From contig JBGAGE010000005.1 in the NCBI GenBank assembly GCA_044226865.1, forward strand, positions 186,001 through 250,000: a DNA stretch of 64,000 bases. Direction: 5' to 3'. This document shows, one piece after another, positions 34,062 through 42,297 of the stretch (positions within the stretch are counted from its first letter, which is position 1; every line of letters starts with the position of its first letter). Origin of the DNA: TMP-86 sp044226865 (GTDB taxonomy: Bacteria > Pseudomonadota > Gammaproteobacteria > Steroidobacterales > Steroidobacteraceae). The notes beneath the pieces were generated by a model, which saw only the letters and a program-made list of their open reading frames with translations, ran no database searches and was not told the origin of the DNA. The translations under genes and the position numbers were made by a program.

Positions 34062-34691
34062 CTAAGTTCCACAGCACCCGCAAAGCGCCATACTTCGTCC
34101 GTAGCGGAAGTGGACGACCGGAATCGTTACGGCATTCCCATCAACTGCAAAGTCTGGCAAACGGACACTAAATTTCTTCGGGAACTCTCGGTCCGATTCA
34201 ACCTTGTAGCTAAAGGAATCATCCGAGTCGGCGTGGAACAAAGAACCGCGAAGCGTACCGCCGCGAACCTCTGCTTTCGCCGAGAACGCATCTTGAGAGT
34301 TCGTGACGCGCTTCGCTGTAGCATCATATATAGCGCTGCCAGATCCCAAAACCGTTCCGCGCCATTCGCCCACGGAATCGGCAAATTGAAAGACAGCTTC
34401 GCTACCGACAAATGATCCGGTGTGTCCGGCCGGAAGAGAAATCCCAAGGTACACAAATTCTCCTTTCCTTCCCGGCAATTCCGGCGGAGAGATGTTCATG
34501 CGGACACCTGCGGGGAGCTTCACAAAAGCGTCGCCCTCCGGTGCGCATCCGGCGGTGACGCCGAATCCGTGCACAACACCAGTCGAAGCAAAGTAATGCT
34601 GCTGCACGGTTGGGAAACACCCAGCGAGTCCCATTGTGTACACCACACAAGCCGATTGGATTGCCCGAGAACGAGCACGGTTGAGTCGCAT
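34062..34691 (-). CDS. Hypothetical lipoprotein (209 aa)
   Basis: A signal segment ending in the lipobox LAGC (Cys near 25) indicates a lipid-anchored envelope protein. The remainder is beta-rich with no recognised domain (GEFVYLGISLPAGHTGSFVG, KKFSVRLPDFAVDGNAVTIP) and ends in a CGCC cluster. Composition is lower in G+C than the surrounding genes. Confidence 0.6.
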   Translation of the reverse strand: MRLNRARSRAIQSACVVYTMGLAGCFPTVQQHYFASTGVVHGFGVTAGCAPEGDAFVKLPAGVRMNISPPELPGRKGEFVYLGISLPAGHTGSFVGSEAVFQFADSVGEWRGTVLGSGSAIYDATAKRVTNSQDAFSAKAEVRGGTLRGSLFHADSDDSFSYKVESDREFPKKFSVRLPDFAVDGNAVTIPVVHFRYGRSMALCGCCGT

Positions 34692-34985
34692 GGATCAGCA
34701 CCTAAACATCACGAGCGAATAGCCCTGACGGTGGAGTTTTAGCAAGTAGCCTCGTTCATCCGATCGCCATTCGGCGTGAGGTGGGCACGAGAACCTCAAG
34801 AAATCCTTTCCGCCGCCGCTTGAGCTTACCGCAGGTCCCGAATGACCGCTAAGTGGCAGCCAGTTCTAAGGTTCGACTGACCGGTTTTGGCCGATTACCG
34901 CCGGTAAACCGCGACACCACTCGCCGACACGAGGGGGATGAAATAGCGGCGGCGGGCTGCAGCAACCCGTCGGCGGCGTGCCGCC
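34692..34985. other. Intergenic region with a partial repeat copy
   Basis: No gene is seen in these 294 bases. A partial, diverged fourth copy of the dispersed repeat (CCCGAATGACCGCTAAGTGGCAGCC) spans about 34826-34862. Confidence 0.5.
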
Positions 34986-35276
34986 TCAGAGCCCCTCGAC
35001 GATCCTCAGATCCCGGACCACGGAGTCACCGAGTGCATCCAGGGCCTCGCGATACGCCGCACTGTCATGCGTCGCACGCGCCTGCTGCACGCTGTCGAAC
35101 TCGATCAGCACCGTGCGCTCGAGGCGGCCCGCCTCGTAGGCGATGGCCGCGGTGCCGCGCGCCAGAATGCGGCCGCCGCCCGCTTCGATGGCGGGTCCTG
35201 CCAGCTTCGCATAGGCGGCCAGCTTGGCCGGGTCCTTGATCTCGAGGTAGGTGCTGATCCAATACGCCTTTGCCAT
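34986..35276 (-). CDS. DUF1330 family protein
   Basis: The 96-residue protein matches the DUF1330 ferredoxin-like fold: KAYWISTYLEIKDPAKLAAYA at the start, GGGRILARG, then RTVLIEFDSVQQARATHDSAAY. Family members are small dimeric alpha/beta proteins without an agreed function. It is 15 bases downstream of ilvA on the same strand and probably co-transcribed. Confidence 0.85.
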   Translation of the reverse strand: MAKAYWISTYLEIKDPAKLAAYAKLAGPAIEAGGGRILARGTAAIAYEAGRLERTVLIEFDSVQQARATHDSAAYREALDALGDSVVRDLRIVEGL

Positions 35277-35291
35277 GAGTCGCTCCGCCTC

Positions 35292-36815
35292 TCAGGCGCC
35301 CAGGAAAATCTTGTACGCCGGATTGTCCGTCTCTTCGACGAACGGATAATGCAGATCCTGCAGGTGGATCATGAAATCCACCGCCGTGGCGGGCGGTACC
35401 TGGATGCCGGCGAGCACGCGCCCGTAGTCCGAGCCGTGGTTGCGGTAATGGAACAGGCTGATGTTCCATTTCGAGCCGATGGCCTGCAGGAACTTCAGCA
35501 AGGCGCCCGGGCGCTCGGGAAACTCGAAGCGGAACAGGCGCTCATCGGAGATGCCGCGCGCGCGGCCTCCCACCATGTAGCGCACGTGGAGTTTCGCCAT
35601 CTCGTTGTCAGTCATGTCGCGCACGGTGAAGCCCCCGGCCGTCATGTCGCGCGCCAGCGAATCGCGCTCCGGCTTGCCCTGGCTCAATCCCACGCCGACG
35701 AAGATCTGTGCCGCGGAGGCATCGTCAAAGCGATAATTGAACTCGGTAACGCTGCGGCGCCCGAGCAGTTCGCAGAAGCGCAGGAACGTACCGGGCACTT
35801 CGGGGATCTGCACGGCGAACAGCGCCTCGCGCTGCGCGCCGATGTCGGCGCGCTCGGCCACGTGCCGCAGCCGGTCGAAATTCATGTTCGCGCCACAGTT
35901 GATGGCGATGAGGTTCTTGCCGGCGAGCTTGTCGCGCGCCACGTACTTCTTGATGGCGGCCACCGCGAGCGCACCGGCAGGCTCGGCGATGGAGCGCGTA
36001 TCCTCGAAGATGTCCTGGATGGCGGCGCAGATCTGGTCGGTGCTGACCAGCAACACTTCATCCACGTATTGCGAGGCCAGGCGGAAGGTTTCCTCGCCCA
36101 CCCGCTTCACGGCCACGCCGTCGGCGAAGATGCCGACGCGATCCAGCGTGATGCGTTTTTTCGCCTTGAGCGATTCGTACATGCTGGCCGCATCCTCGGG
36201 CTCCACGCCGATGATCTTGATGCGCGGATACAACCATTTGACGTAGGCGGCGATGCCGGCGATCAGGCCGCCGCCACCGATGGGCACGAAGATGGCGTCG
36301 ATCTGGTCGCCGTGGCGCTGCCGCAGGATCTCGGCGGCGATGGTTCCCTGGCCGGCGATCACGTCGGGGTCGTCGAAGGGATGCACGAAGATCAGCTGGC
36401 GCGCCTGCGCGATCTGCAGCGCGTGCTCGTAGGCCTGGTCGTAGTCATCGCCGTGCAGCACGATCTCGGCGCCGCCGATGTCGGCCACCGCCCGCACCTT
36501 GATCTCGGGCGTGGTCTGCGGCATGACGATCACGGCGTTGATGCCGCGGGTGCGCGCCGCCAGCGCCACGCCCTGGGCGTGATTGCCGGCACTGGCACAG
36601 ATCACGCCGCGCTGGGCGGCGGACTGCGACAGGTGCGCGATCTTGTTGTAGGCACCGCGAATCTTGAAGGAGAACACCGGCTGCAGGTCTTCGCGCTTGA
36701 AGAACACCTGGTTGTTGAGCCGGCGAGACAGGCGTGGGGCGGCATCCAGAGGCGTTTCGACCGCAGCGCCATAAACCTTCGCTTTTAGAATTCTTTCGAC
36801 GTAATTTTCCTGCAT
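35292..36815 (-). CDS. ilvA: Biosynthetic threonine ammonia-lyase
   Basis: This 507-residue enzyme deaminates threonine to 2-oxobutanoate, the first step of isoleucine synthesis. The PLP lysine lies in FSFKIRGAYN (K51), the phosphate-binding loop in IGGGGLIAG, and two C-terminal ACT-like regulatory domains follow (LFAVQIPEVPGTFLRFCELL and LFRFEFPERPGALLKFLQAI), as in the allosteric isoleucine-sensitive form of about 514 residues. ATG 36815 gives MQENYVERIL, in line with the family. The DUF1330 gene lies just downstream. Confidence 0.95.
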   Translation of the reverse strand: MQENYVERILKAKVYGAAVETPLDAAPRLSRRLNNQVFFKREDLQPVFSFKIRGAYNKIAHLSQSAAQRGVICASAGNHAQGVALAARTRGINAVIVMPQTTPEIKVRAVADIGGAEIVLHGDDYDQAYEHALQIAQARQLIFVHPFDDPDVIAGQGTIAAEILRQRHGDQIDAIFVPIGGGGLIAGIAAYVKWLYPRIKIIGVEPEDAASMYESLKAKKRITLDRVGIFADGVAVKRVGEETFRLASQYVDEVLLVSTDQICAAIQDIFEDTRSIAEPAGALAVAAIKKYVARDKLAGKNLIAINCGANMNFDRLRHVAERADIGAQREALFAVQIPEVPGTFLRFCELLGRRSVTEFNYRFDDASAAQIFVGVGLSQGKPERDSLARDMTAGGFTVRDMTDNEMAKLHVRYMVGGRARGISDERLFRFEFPERPGALLKFLQAIGSKWNISLFHYRNHGSDYGRVLAGIQVPPATAVDFMIHLQDLHYPFVEETDNPAYKIFLGA

Positions 36816-36897
36816 GGCGGCGCGTACATTAGCGCATGCGGCGCCGTGCGGGTATTCTTGATGCCCGAATCAGTGCTTTACGTGGTTTTCGACGGTC

Positions 36898-38127
36898 TTG
36901 AAACAGCCCCGGCCCTGGCAGGTCATTCTCGGCAGCGCCGCCATCGGTGCGCTGGGATCCTTCGCCACCCATTCCATCCTGCCGGCGCTCAGCGCCATCC
37001 GTGAGCACCTGCACTCCGACATCGGTGTGACTCAGCTCATCGTCAGCGTGGCGCTGCTGTCGCTTGGCGCCGGCCAGCTGATCGTGGCGCCACTATCCGA
37101 CCATATCGGACGCCGCCCAATCGCGCTCACCGGTCTCGCGTTGTACGTGGCCGCGAGCATTGCCGCCGCGTTCGCCTGGCGCATCGAGTGGCTGATCGCG
37201 GTACGCGCCATCCAGGCCTTTGGCTGCGGCGCCGCCATCTCGGTGGCGCGCGCCACCATCGTGGATTATTTCGGCCCGAGCCGCGCCTCCACCGGCATCG
37301 CCTGGTCGGCCACCGCCATCCTCCTGGTTCCCATGTTCGCTCCCACCCTGGGCGGATATTTGGCGGAATTCCTGGGCTGGCGCTGGATCTTCGGCTGCTG
37401 CGCGCTGCTCGGCACGGCGGTGTTGGTGTTCTCGTGGATGCGGATCGCCGAGACGCATCCGCCCACGGCTGGTGAGCGCAACCGGGTGCGCATCGGGCAC
37501 AGCTATTGGACGCTGCTCACCTCGCCTGACTACATGGCCTTCGTCTGCTACGGCTCGTTCCTGACGGCGGCCATGTACACCGTCATCACCAACGGTCCCT
37601 ACGTGGTGATCGACGTCATGCACATGGCTCCCTCCACCTACGGCAACCTGTTCCTGATCCCTGCCGTCGGATCCTTCAGTGGATTCTTCGCCGCGGCGCG
37701 CTTCGGCAGGCGCATCGGTGCGCTGCGGCTCATGCAGACGGGCCTGGTCATTGCCTTGCTGGCGAGCACCGTCATGGCGGGGCTCCTGCTGCTGCATGTC
37801 TGGCACCCGGCGGTGTTCTTCATTCCCGCCATGGTGCTGGGATTCTCCAACGCGCTGTCCACGCCCTCGAGCACGTCCAGCGCCATCGCCATTCATCCGC
37901 AGATCGCCGGCGCAGCCTCCGGCGTGCTGGGCTTCGCTAACCTGGCGGTGTCGGCCGCCACCACCCAGATCGCAGCGGCGCTGGCCAATCACACCCCCAT
38001 TCCCTTCGCCTGGATGGTGCTGGTGCAGGTGCTGGCCGCCGCCGCGGTCATGCTCTACATACGCCGCCGCAGGGCTCCGCCGCTGGCGTCGCAGGAATAC
38101 GACGGTTCTGAGACCGTGACTTTGTGA
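36898..38127 (+). CDS. Bcr/CflA-type MFS exporter
   Basis: The 409-residue protein has twelve membrane helices and the drug/proton antiporter loop GAGQLIVAPLSDHIGRRPI after helix 2, plus AIQAFGCGAAISVARATIVD, typical of the Bcr/CflA subfamily. The start is TTG 36898 (KQPRPWQVILG); the upstream frame has no better start and no clear ribosome site. The substrate is unknown; members export drugs, peptides or sulfur metabolites. It is divergent from ilvA. Confidence 0.87.
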   Translation: MKQPRPWQVILGSAAIGALGSFATHSILPALSAIREHLHSDIGVTQLIVSVALLSLGAGQLIVAPLSDHIGRRPIALTGLALYVAASIAAAFAWRIEWLIAVRAIQAFGCGAAISVARATIVDYFGPSRASTGIAWSATAILLVPMFAPTLGGYLAEFLGWRWIFGCCALLGTAVLVFSWMRIAETHPPTAGERNRVRIGHSYWTLLTSPDYMAFVCYGSFLTAAMYTVITNGPYVVIDVMHMAPSTYGNLFLIPAVGSFSGFFAAARFGRRIGALRLMQTGLVIALLASTVMAGLLLLHVWHPAVFFIPAMVLGFSNALSTPSSTSSAIAIHPQIAGAASGVLGFANLAVSAATTQIAAALANHTPIPFAWMVLVQVLAAAAVMLYIRRRRAPPLASQEYDGSETVTL

Positions 38128-38180
38128 GACAGGCCACGGATGGGCCAATTGCGCTTGGGTGCACCTGCACAAGGCGTAAA

Positions 38181-40346
38181 ATGCCGGAAATGCGCGCATT
38201 CCTGCCCAGCCTGTTATCGCTCCTGTGGTCGGCCACCGCCCTGGCCGGGACGGGCGCCACCGTGGCCACCGACAACGTCAAGGCGCGGCTGATCAGTGAG
38301 AACGCCAGCATCGCGCCGGGCAGCACCTTTACGGTGGCCCTCGAGCTGGACATCCGCGATGGCTGGCACACCTATTGGCGCAATCCGGGCGATTCGGGAC
38401 AGGCGACGCGCCTGAAGTGGACGCTGCCGCCGCTGTTCCTGGATTCGGACATCCAATGGACCACGCCGCACCGCTTCGATGTGCCACCGCTGGTCAATTA
38501 CGGCTACGCTCATCACGCCATGCACCTGGTGGACATCCGCGCGCCGAAGGAACTCAAGCCCGGTGAGGTGACGCTGGCGGCGAGCGCCAGTTGGCTCGTG
38601 TGCTCGGACATCTGCATTCCCGAGAGCGCCGACCTGCAGCTCACCTTGCCGGTGGGCGATGGGGCCAAGGATCCGGCCGTGACGGCGCAGTTCGATGCCG
38701 CACGCGCCGACCTGCCCAAGCCCGCGACCGGCACGGTGAACGCCGAGTTGAAGGGCCAGGAGTTGCAGCTCACGTTGAACGCCGATTGGGGCGAGGTGCT
38801 GCAGCACGCAGATGAGGTGAGTTTCTTCCCCTTCGCCGAGGGCAGCATCGAATACGCCGCGCCCCAACGCATGGTGCGCGATGGGCAATCGCTGAAGCTC
38901 ACGTTGAAGTTGGGTTACGCGCCGCCCAAGAACGGCCCCATCGAGGGCGTGGTGGTGCTCACCCAGGACAAGGGGACGGGCAGCGCGCGCGTTCCGCTGG
39001 CCATTTCTGCCCCGCTGACGATCTCGGCTGCGGCGGGGTCGACGGCCGCAGCGCCGCGCTTCGCCAAGTCCGCCACCGCGAGCACGCCTGCGGTGGCGTC
39101 CGCGCCCGTGGAGGACGCCTCGCTGTTGATGCTGGCGTTGTCGGCCATCCTCGGCGGGTTGATCCTGAACCTGATGCCCTGTGTGTTTCCGGTGTTGTCG
39201 ATCAAGGCCATCAGCCTGGTCGAGCAGGCCAAGAAAAGCCCCGGCGCCGTGCGCATGAAGGGCATCGCGTTTACCGCCGGCGTGTTGGTGTCCATGCTGG
39301 CGCTGGCCGGCGCGCTGCTCGCGTTCCGCGCGGCCGGGCAACAGATCGGCTGGGGCTTCCAATTGCAGTCGCCGGTGCTGGTGACGCTGGTCGCCTACCT
39401 GATGCTGGCGGTCGGATTGAATCTCTCCGGCGTATTCGAGTTCGGCGGCTCGCTCGCCGGCGTCGGCGATGGCCTGACGCGCGGCGGCGGATTGTCCTCG
39501 TCCTTCTTCACCGGCGTGCTCACCACCGTCGTCGCCACACCCTGCACGGCGCCGTTCATGGCGACGGCGATCGGCGCGGCGCTGGCGCAGCCTCCCGGCA
39601 CCGCGCTGACGATTTTCGCCGCGCTGGGCTTCGGGCTCTCGCTCCCCTTCCTGTTGCTGTCCTTCGCTCCCGGCCTGCGGCGCTTCCTGCCCAAGCCCGG
39701 CGCGTGGATGGACACGCTCAAGCAGGTTTTCGCCTTCCCCATGTACGCCTCGGCCGCGTGGCTGTTGTGGGTGCTGGCGCAGCAGGTCTCCCCCGGTGGA
39801 TTGGCCGCGGCGCTGGCCGGGTTCGTGCTCATCGGTCTTGCCGCGTGGGCCTTCCAAAAATCCCACGCCACGCTGGGCACGGGCCGCGCCGTCGCGCTGA
39901 TCACCGCGCTGCTGGCCTTGGGCGGCGCCTTGTTCCTGCCCACTCGCATGCAGGCGGCGGGCGCTCCCGCCGCACGCGAGGCCGGTGCCGATGAATGGCA
40001 GCCTTACGATGCTGCCAAGCTCGACGCCTTGGTGGCGGATGGCAAGCCGGTGCTGGTGAATTTCACCGCGTCCTGGTGCCTGACATGCCTGGTCAACGAG
40101 CGCAACGCATTCGCCGATTCTGACGTGCAGGCCACGTTCAAGCGCAAGGGCGTGGTGTTGATCAAGGGCGATTGGACCAATCGCGAGCCATCCATCACGC
40201 AGGCATTGTCGGCATTCGGACGCGCGGGCGTTCCGCTGTACGTGGTTTATAATTCAGTGCCCGGTTCGCAGGCGCCGAAGATCCTCCCGCAATTGCTCAC
40301 CGCCAACCTGGTCCGCGACACTTTTGCCAACATTCCCGACCGCTGA
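38181..40346 (+). CDS. ScsB/DsbD-like protein-disulfide reductase
   Basis: The 721-residue protein starts with a signal peptide (LPSLLSLLWSATALAG), has a periplasmic N-terminal domain with paired cysteines (SWLVCSDICIPES), an eight-helix membrane domain with the reactive cysteines in LMPCVFPVLSIKA and VVATPCTAPFM, and a C-terminal thioredoxin domain with WCLTC. It moves electrons from cytoplasmic thioredoxin to periplasmic thiol proteins. The long N-terminal domain is closer to ScsB than to classical DsbD. ATG 38181 is chosen; ATG 38190 is also possible. Confidence 0.92.
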   Translation: MPEMRAFLPSLLSLLWSATALAGTGATVATDNVKARLISENASIAPGSTFTVALELDIRDGWHTYWRNPGDSGQATRLKWTLPPLFLDSDIQWTTPHRFDVPPLVNYGYAHHAMHLVDIRAPKELKPGEVTLAASASWLVCSDICIPESADLQLTLPVGDGAKDPAVTAQFDAARADLPKPATGTVNAELKGQELQLTLNADWGEVLQHADEVSFFPFAEGSIEYAAPQRMVRDGQSLKLTLKLGYAPPKNGPIEGVVVLTQDKGTGSARVPLAISAPLTISAAAGSTAAAPRFAKSATASTPAVASAPVEDASLLMLALSAILGGLILNLMPCVFPVLSIKAISLVEQAKKSPGAVRMKGIAFTAGVLVSMLALAGALLAFRAAGQQIGWGFQLQSPVLVTLVAYLMLAVGLNLSGVFEFGGSLAGVGDGLTRGGGLSSSFFTGVLTTVVATPCTAPFMATAIGAALAQPPGTALTIFAALGFGLSLPFLLLSFAPGLRRFLPKPGAWMDTLKQVFAFPMYASAAWLLWVLAQQVSPGGLAAALAGFVLIGLAAWAFQKSHATLGTGRAVALITALLALGGALFLPTRMQAAGAPAAREAGADEWQPYDAAKLDALVADGKPVLVNFTASWCLTCLVNERNAFADSDVQATFKRKGVVLIKGDWTNREPSITQALSAFGRAGVPLYVVYNSVPGSQAPKILPQLLTANLVRDTFANIPDR

Positions 40347-40840
40347 TGCCCGGCCGCGCGGGTGATCCTCACGACATGTCACCCGAAACCCAACATCTGA
40401 TCACCGTCCTGGATTTCCGCCGCCGCCGCATGGCGGTGCGCTGGGACATCACGCGAGCCACCTGGACTTCGCACGAGGAGGCGGTGGCGTTGGCGCATGG
40501 CATCGCGCTGATCCGCCCCGGGCAGCCGGGCGTGTGCGTGTACGGCCACGCATCGCAACTACATCTGCAGGTGGGCGAGCTGAGACTGGCGCTGGGCGAG
40601 AACGACCCCCTGATCCGCTGCGAGCCGGAACTGCTCAGCGCCGGGCTGCGGCGCGTGTTTCGCATCGAGGCGCCGGGCGGGGGCACGCTCTACCAGGAGC
40701 GCTATTGGGCCGGCAATGCGCCGGACTTCCTGCGTCTGCTCGCGGAGAAAGCCGCTGACGCGCAGTGGCGCCTAAGCAGCGCCCGACTTTGGTCCGACGG
40801 CGTCGACCCCGCGCTGCTTCGCGAGGGCTGGCCGAGCTAG
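40346..40840 (+). CDS. Hypothetical protein coupled to the disulfide reductase
   Basis: The 164-residue product is not recognised. Its ATG shares a base with the preceding stop (TGATG), implying translational coupling; ATG 40376 is an alternative. It is a soluble mixed alpha/beta protein without cysteine motifs, apart from one Cys in VCVYGH. Its last 69 bases overlap the end of rluF on the other strand. Confidence 0.6.
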   Translation: MPGRAGDPHDMSPETQHLITVLDFRRRRMAVRWDITRATWTSHEEAVALAHGIALIRPGQPGVCVYGHASQLHLQVGELRLALGENDPLIRCEPELLSAGLRRVFRIEAPGGGTLYQERYWAGNAPDFLRLLAEKAADAQWRLSSARLWSDGVDPALLREGWPS

Positions 40841-41509
40841 ACCCTTGACCTCGGCCTCGGTGAGCACTCGCCACTTGCCGACGCCCATCTGCCCCAAGTG
40901 CACATTCATGATGCGCACGCGCTGCAACCTTCGCACCTGATAGCCCAATGCCGAGCACATGCGGCGGATCTGCCGGTTCAAGCCCTGCGTGAGAATCATG
41001 CTGATGGTGCGCTGATTCACGCGCCACACCTTGCAGGGCTTGGTCATGACGCCGAGGATGCGCACGCCCTTGGACAACAGGTCGATACTGAGGTCGGTGA
41101 TCGGGCGGTCCAGCTCGACGATGTATTCCTTCTCGTGCCCGTAGTTGGCGCGCAGGATGCCGTTGACGATGTCCCCGTCATTGGTGAGCAGGATCAACCC
41201 TTCGGAATCCTTGTCCAGGCGACCGATGGGGAAGATGCGTTCGGGGTGGCCGATGAAATCGATGATGTTACCCGCGACACGCGGATCCGCGGTGCAGGTG
41301 ATGCCCACCGGCTTGTTGAGCGCGAGGTACACCGCGCGCTTCTTCGCGCCGATCGGCTGGCCGTCGATGCAAACCTGGTCACCTTCGTTCACCTGCGTGC
41401 CGAGCACCGCGGTGACGCCGTTGACGCTCACCCGCCCCTGTTCGATCCATTTATCGGCTTCGCGGCGCGAACAGGCGCCGCTCTCGCCGATGTACTTGTT
41501 CAGTCTCAT
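40772..41509 (-). CDS. rluF: 23S rRNA pseudouridine synthase RluF
   Basis: This 245-residue RsuA/RluB/E/F-type enzyme has an N-terminal S4 RNA-binding domain (MRLNKYIGESGACSRREADKWI), the catalytic Asp in IGRLDKDSEGLILLTNDGD and the C-terminal block LTQGLNRQIRRMCSALGY. The short RsuA-type length and the sequence YLALNKPVGITCT fit RluF, which modifies 23S rRNA position 2604. The start ATG overlaps the stop of the truncated hydrolase (ATGA) upstream. Confidence 0.92.
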   Translation of the reverse strand: MRLNKYIGESGACSRREADKWIEQGRVSVNGVTAVLGTQVNEGDQVCIDGQPIGAKKRAVYLALNKPVGITCTADPRVAGNIIDFIGHPERIFPIGRLDKDSEGLILLTNDGDIVNGILRANYGHEKEYIVELDRPITDLSIDLLSKGVRILGVMTKPCKVWRVNQRTISMILTQGLNRQIRRMCSALGYQVRRLQRVRIMNVHLGQMGVGKWRVLTEAEVKGLARPALAKQRGVDAVGPKSGAA

Positions 41510-42051
41510 CGCTGGTTCAGGAATGCACCCACGGCCTTGGCCAACGCGGTGGGCTGCGCGTCCAACACATCGACGGGGAATTCCGCCGAACCGGCGGCGC
41601 CGAGGCGCAGATTGAGCGTGGGCTGGGGCGCGGCGGCTCGCTCACCCTGCGGGCCTACCAGCACCAGCCGGCGCACCAGATCCGGCTTGGCAGCCGCCAG
41701 GGCGAGCGCCACCGCGGCGCCGTCCTGCACGCCCAGGACATCGATCTTGCGCAGGCGCAGGTCCGCAGCGAGGTCGGCCAGGGCTTCCGCGTGCATGGCG
41801 GTATCGCCGTTAGGCGAACCATCGGACTCACCATGGCCGGGGCGGTCCGGCGCATATACCGAGCGGTCGGCGGCCATCAGCGGCAGGAAGGCGGCGAACA
41901 CGCGGCTGGATGAACCTGCAGGGTGAACACAGATCAACGTGGTGTGCTCATCGAAACCGCCCGTCCCCGGAAAGGCAGTGCGCACGTGCAGCTGCCCCAG
42001 GCGCGTGTCGAAATATGCGCGCCGCGATCGAACCTCGATTTGCTTGTCCAC
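41506..42051 (-). CDS. Truncated alpha/beta-hydrolase without the catalytic serine
   Basis: The 181-residue protein has the core strands of an alpha/beta hydrolase (TLICVHPAGSSSRVFAAFLP, SVYAPDRPGHGESDGSP, LVLVGP), but the nucleophile elbow reads GVQDG instead of GxSxG, replacing Ser with Gln. About 90 residues are missing after LVLVGPQGE, so the cap and the catalytic acid/His region are gone and the remaining C-terminus (LAKAVGAFLNQR) follows directly. It is likely inactive as a hydrolase. The reading frame is intact and coupled to rluF (ATGA), so it may be kept for another role. Confidence 0.75.
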   Translation of the reverse strand: MDKQIEVRSRRAYFDTRLGQLHVRTAFPGTGGFDEHTTLICVHPAGSSSRVFAAFLPLMAADRSVYAPDRPGHGESDGSPNGDTAMHAEALADLAADLRLRKIDVLGVQDGAAVALALAAAKPDLVRRLVLVGPQGERAAAPQPTLNLRLGAAGSAEFPVDVLDAQPTALAKAVGAFLNQR

Positions 42052-42120
42052 TACCGTTCACCTTGGCCAAAAGTGCTGGGGATGCAGCATACGCGCTTGT
42101 GACATAAAAACAACAGCCCA

Positions 42121-42149
42121 TTGACGGCGCGAAGATATCAGCGTACTTT
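42121..42149 (+). promoter_or_regulatory. Sigma-70-like promoter of candidate sRNA
   Basis: TTGACG (42121-42126) and TACTTT (42144-42149) are separated by 17 bases, a near-consensus pair in a gap between genes that point away from it. The expected transcript start is at about 42156. Confidence 0.7.
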
Positions 42150-42155
42150 CACCCA

Positions 42156-42293
42156 CGCGCGCGCAACAGTTGTTGCGCAAACGCAAAGTTTCAAGGGAAG
42201 TAAGGCAGACCAACGCTCAACAAAGCGCCTCGAGCGCGCGAGCGTAACGGCATGGGGTACAAGGGGCCGGGCATGATGCCCGGCCTTTTTTTT
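42156..42293 (+). ncRNA. Candidate small regulatory RNA (~138 nt)
   Basis: Between a minus-strand gene starting at 42051 and another ending at 42298 there is a plus-strand promoter and a strong intrinsic terminator but no protein frame. Inside are a perfect 7-bp stem GCGCAAC/GTTGCGC with an AGTT loop (42161-42178), a purine-rich unpaired stretch (AAGGGAAGTAAGGCAGA, about 42194-42210) that could base-pair with ribosome-binding sites, and a small CTCG/CGAG stem (42229-42242). It matches no small RNA I know. A 6S or RNase P RNA is excluded by length and structure; only one ANGGA occurs, so it is not CsrA-titrating. Confidence 0.7.
42265..42293 (+). terminator. Intrinsic terminator of the candidate sRNA
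   Basis: GGCCGGGCAT and ATGCCCGGCC form an almost perfect stem with a G between them, followed directly by eight T. The U-tract is only on the plus strand, so it serves a rightward transcript, not the leftward gene at 42298-43269. Confidence 0.9.
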
Positions 42294-42297
42294 GCCC

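Noticed and set aside
32590..34862. Integron gene-cassette array, suggested by small genes each followed by a similar folded repeat
   Set aside because: No matching RYYYAAC/GTTRRRY core pairs flank the repeats, genes are on both strands, and no integrase is present.
42156..42293. Known 6S RNA, RNase P RNA or CsrA-titrating RNA
   Set aside because: The length and predicted stems do not match these classes and only one ANGGA motif occurs.
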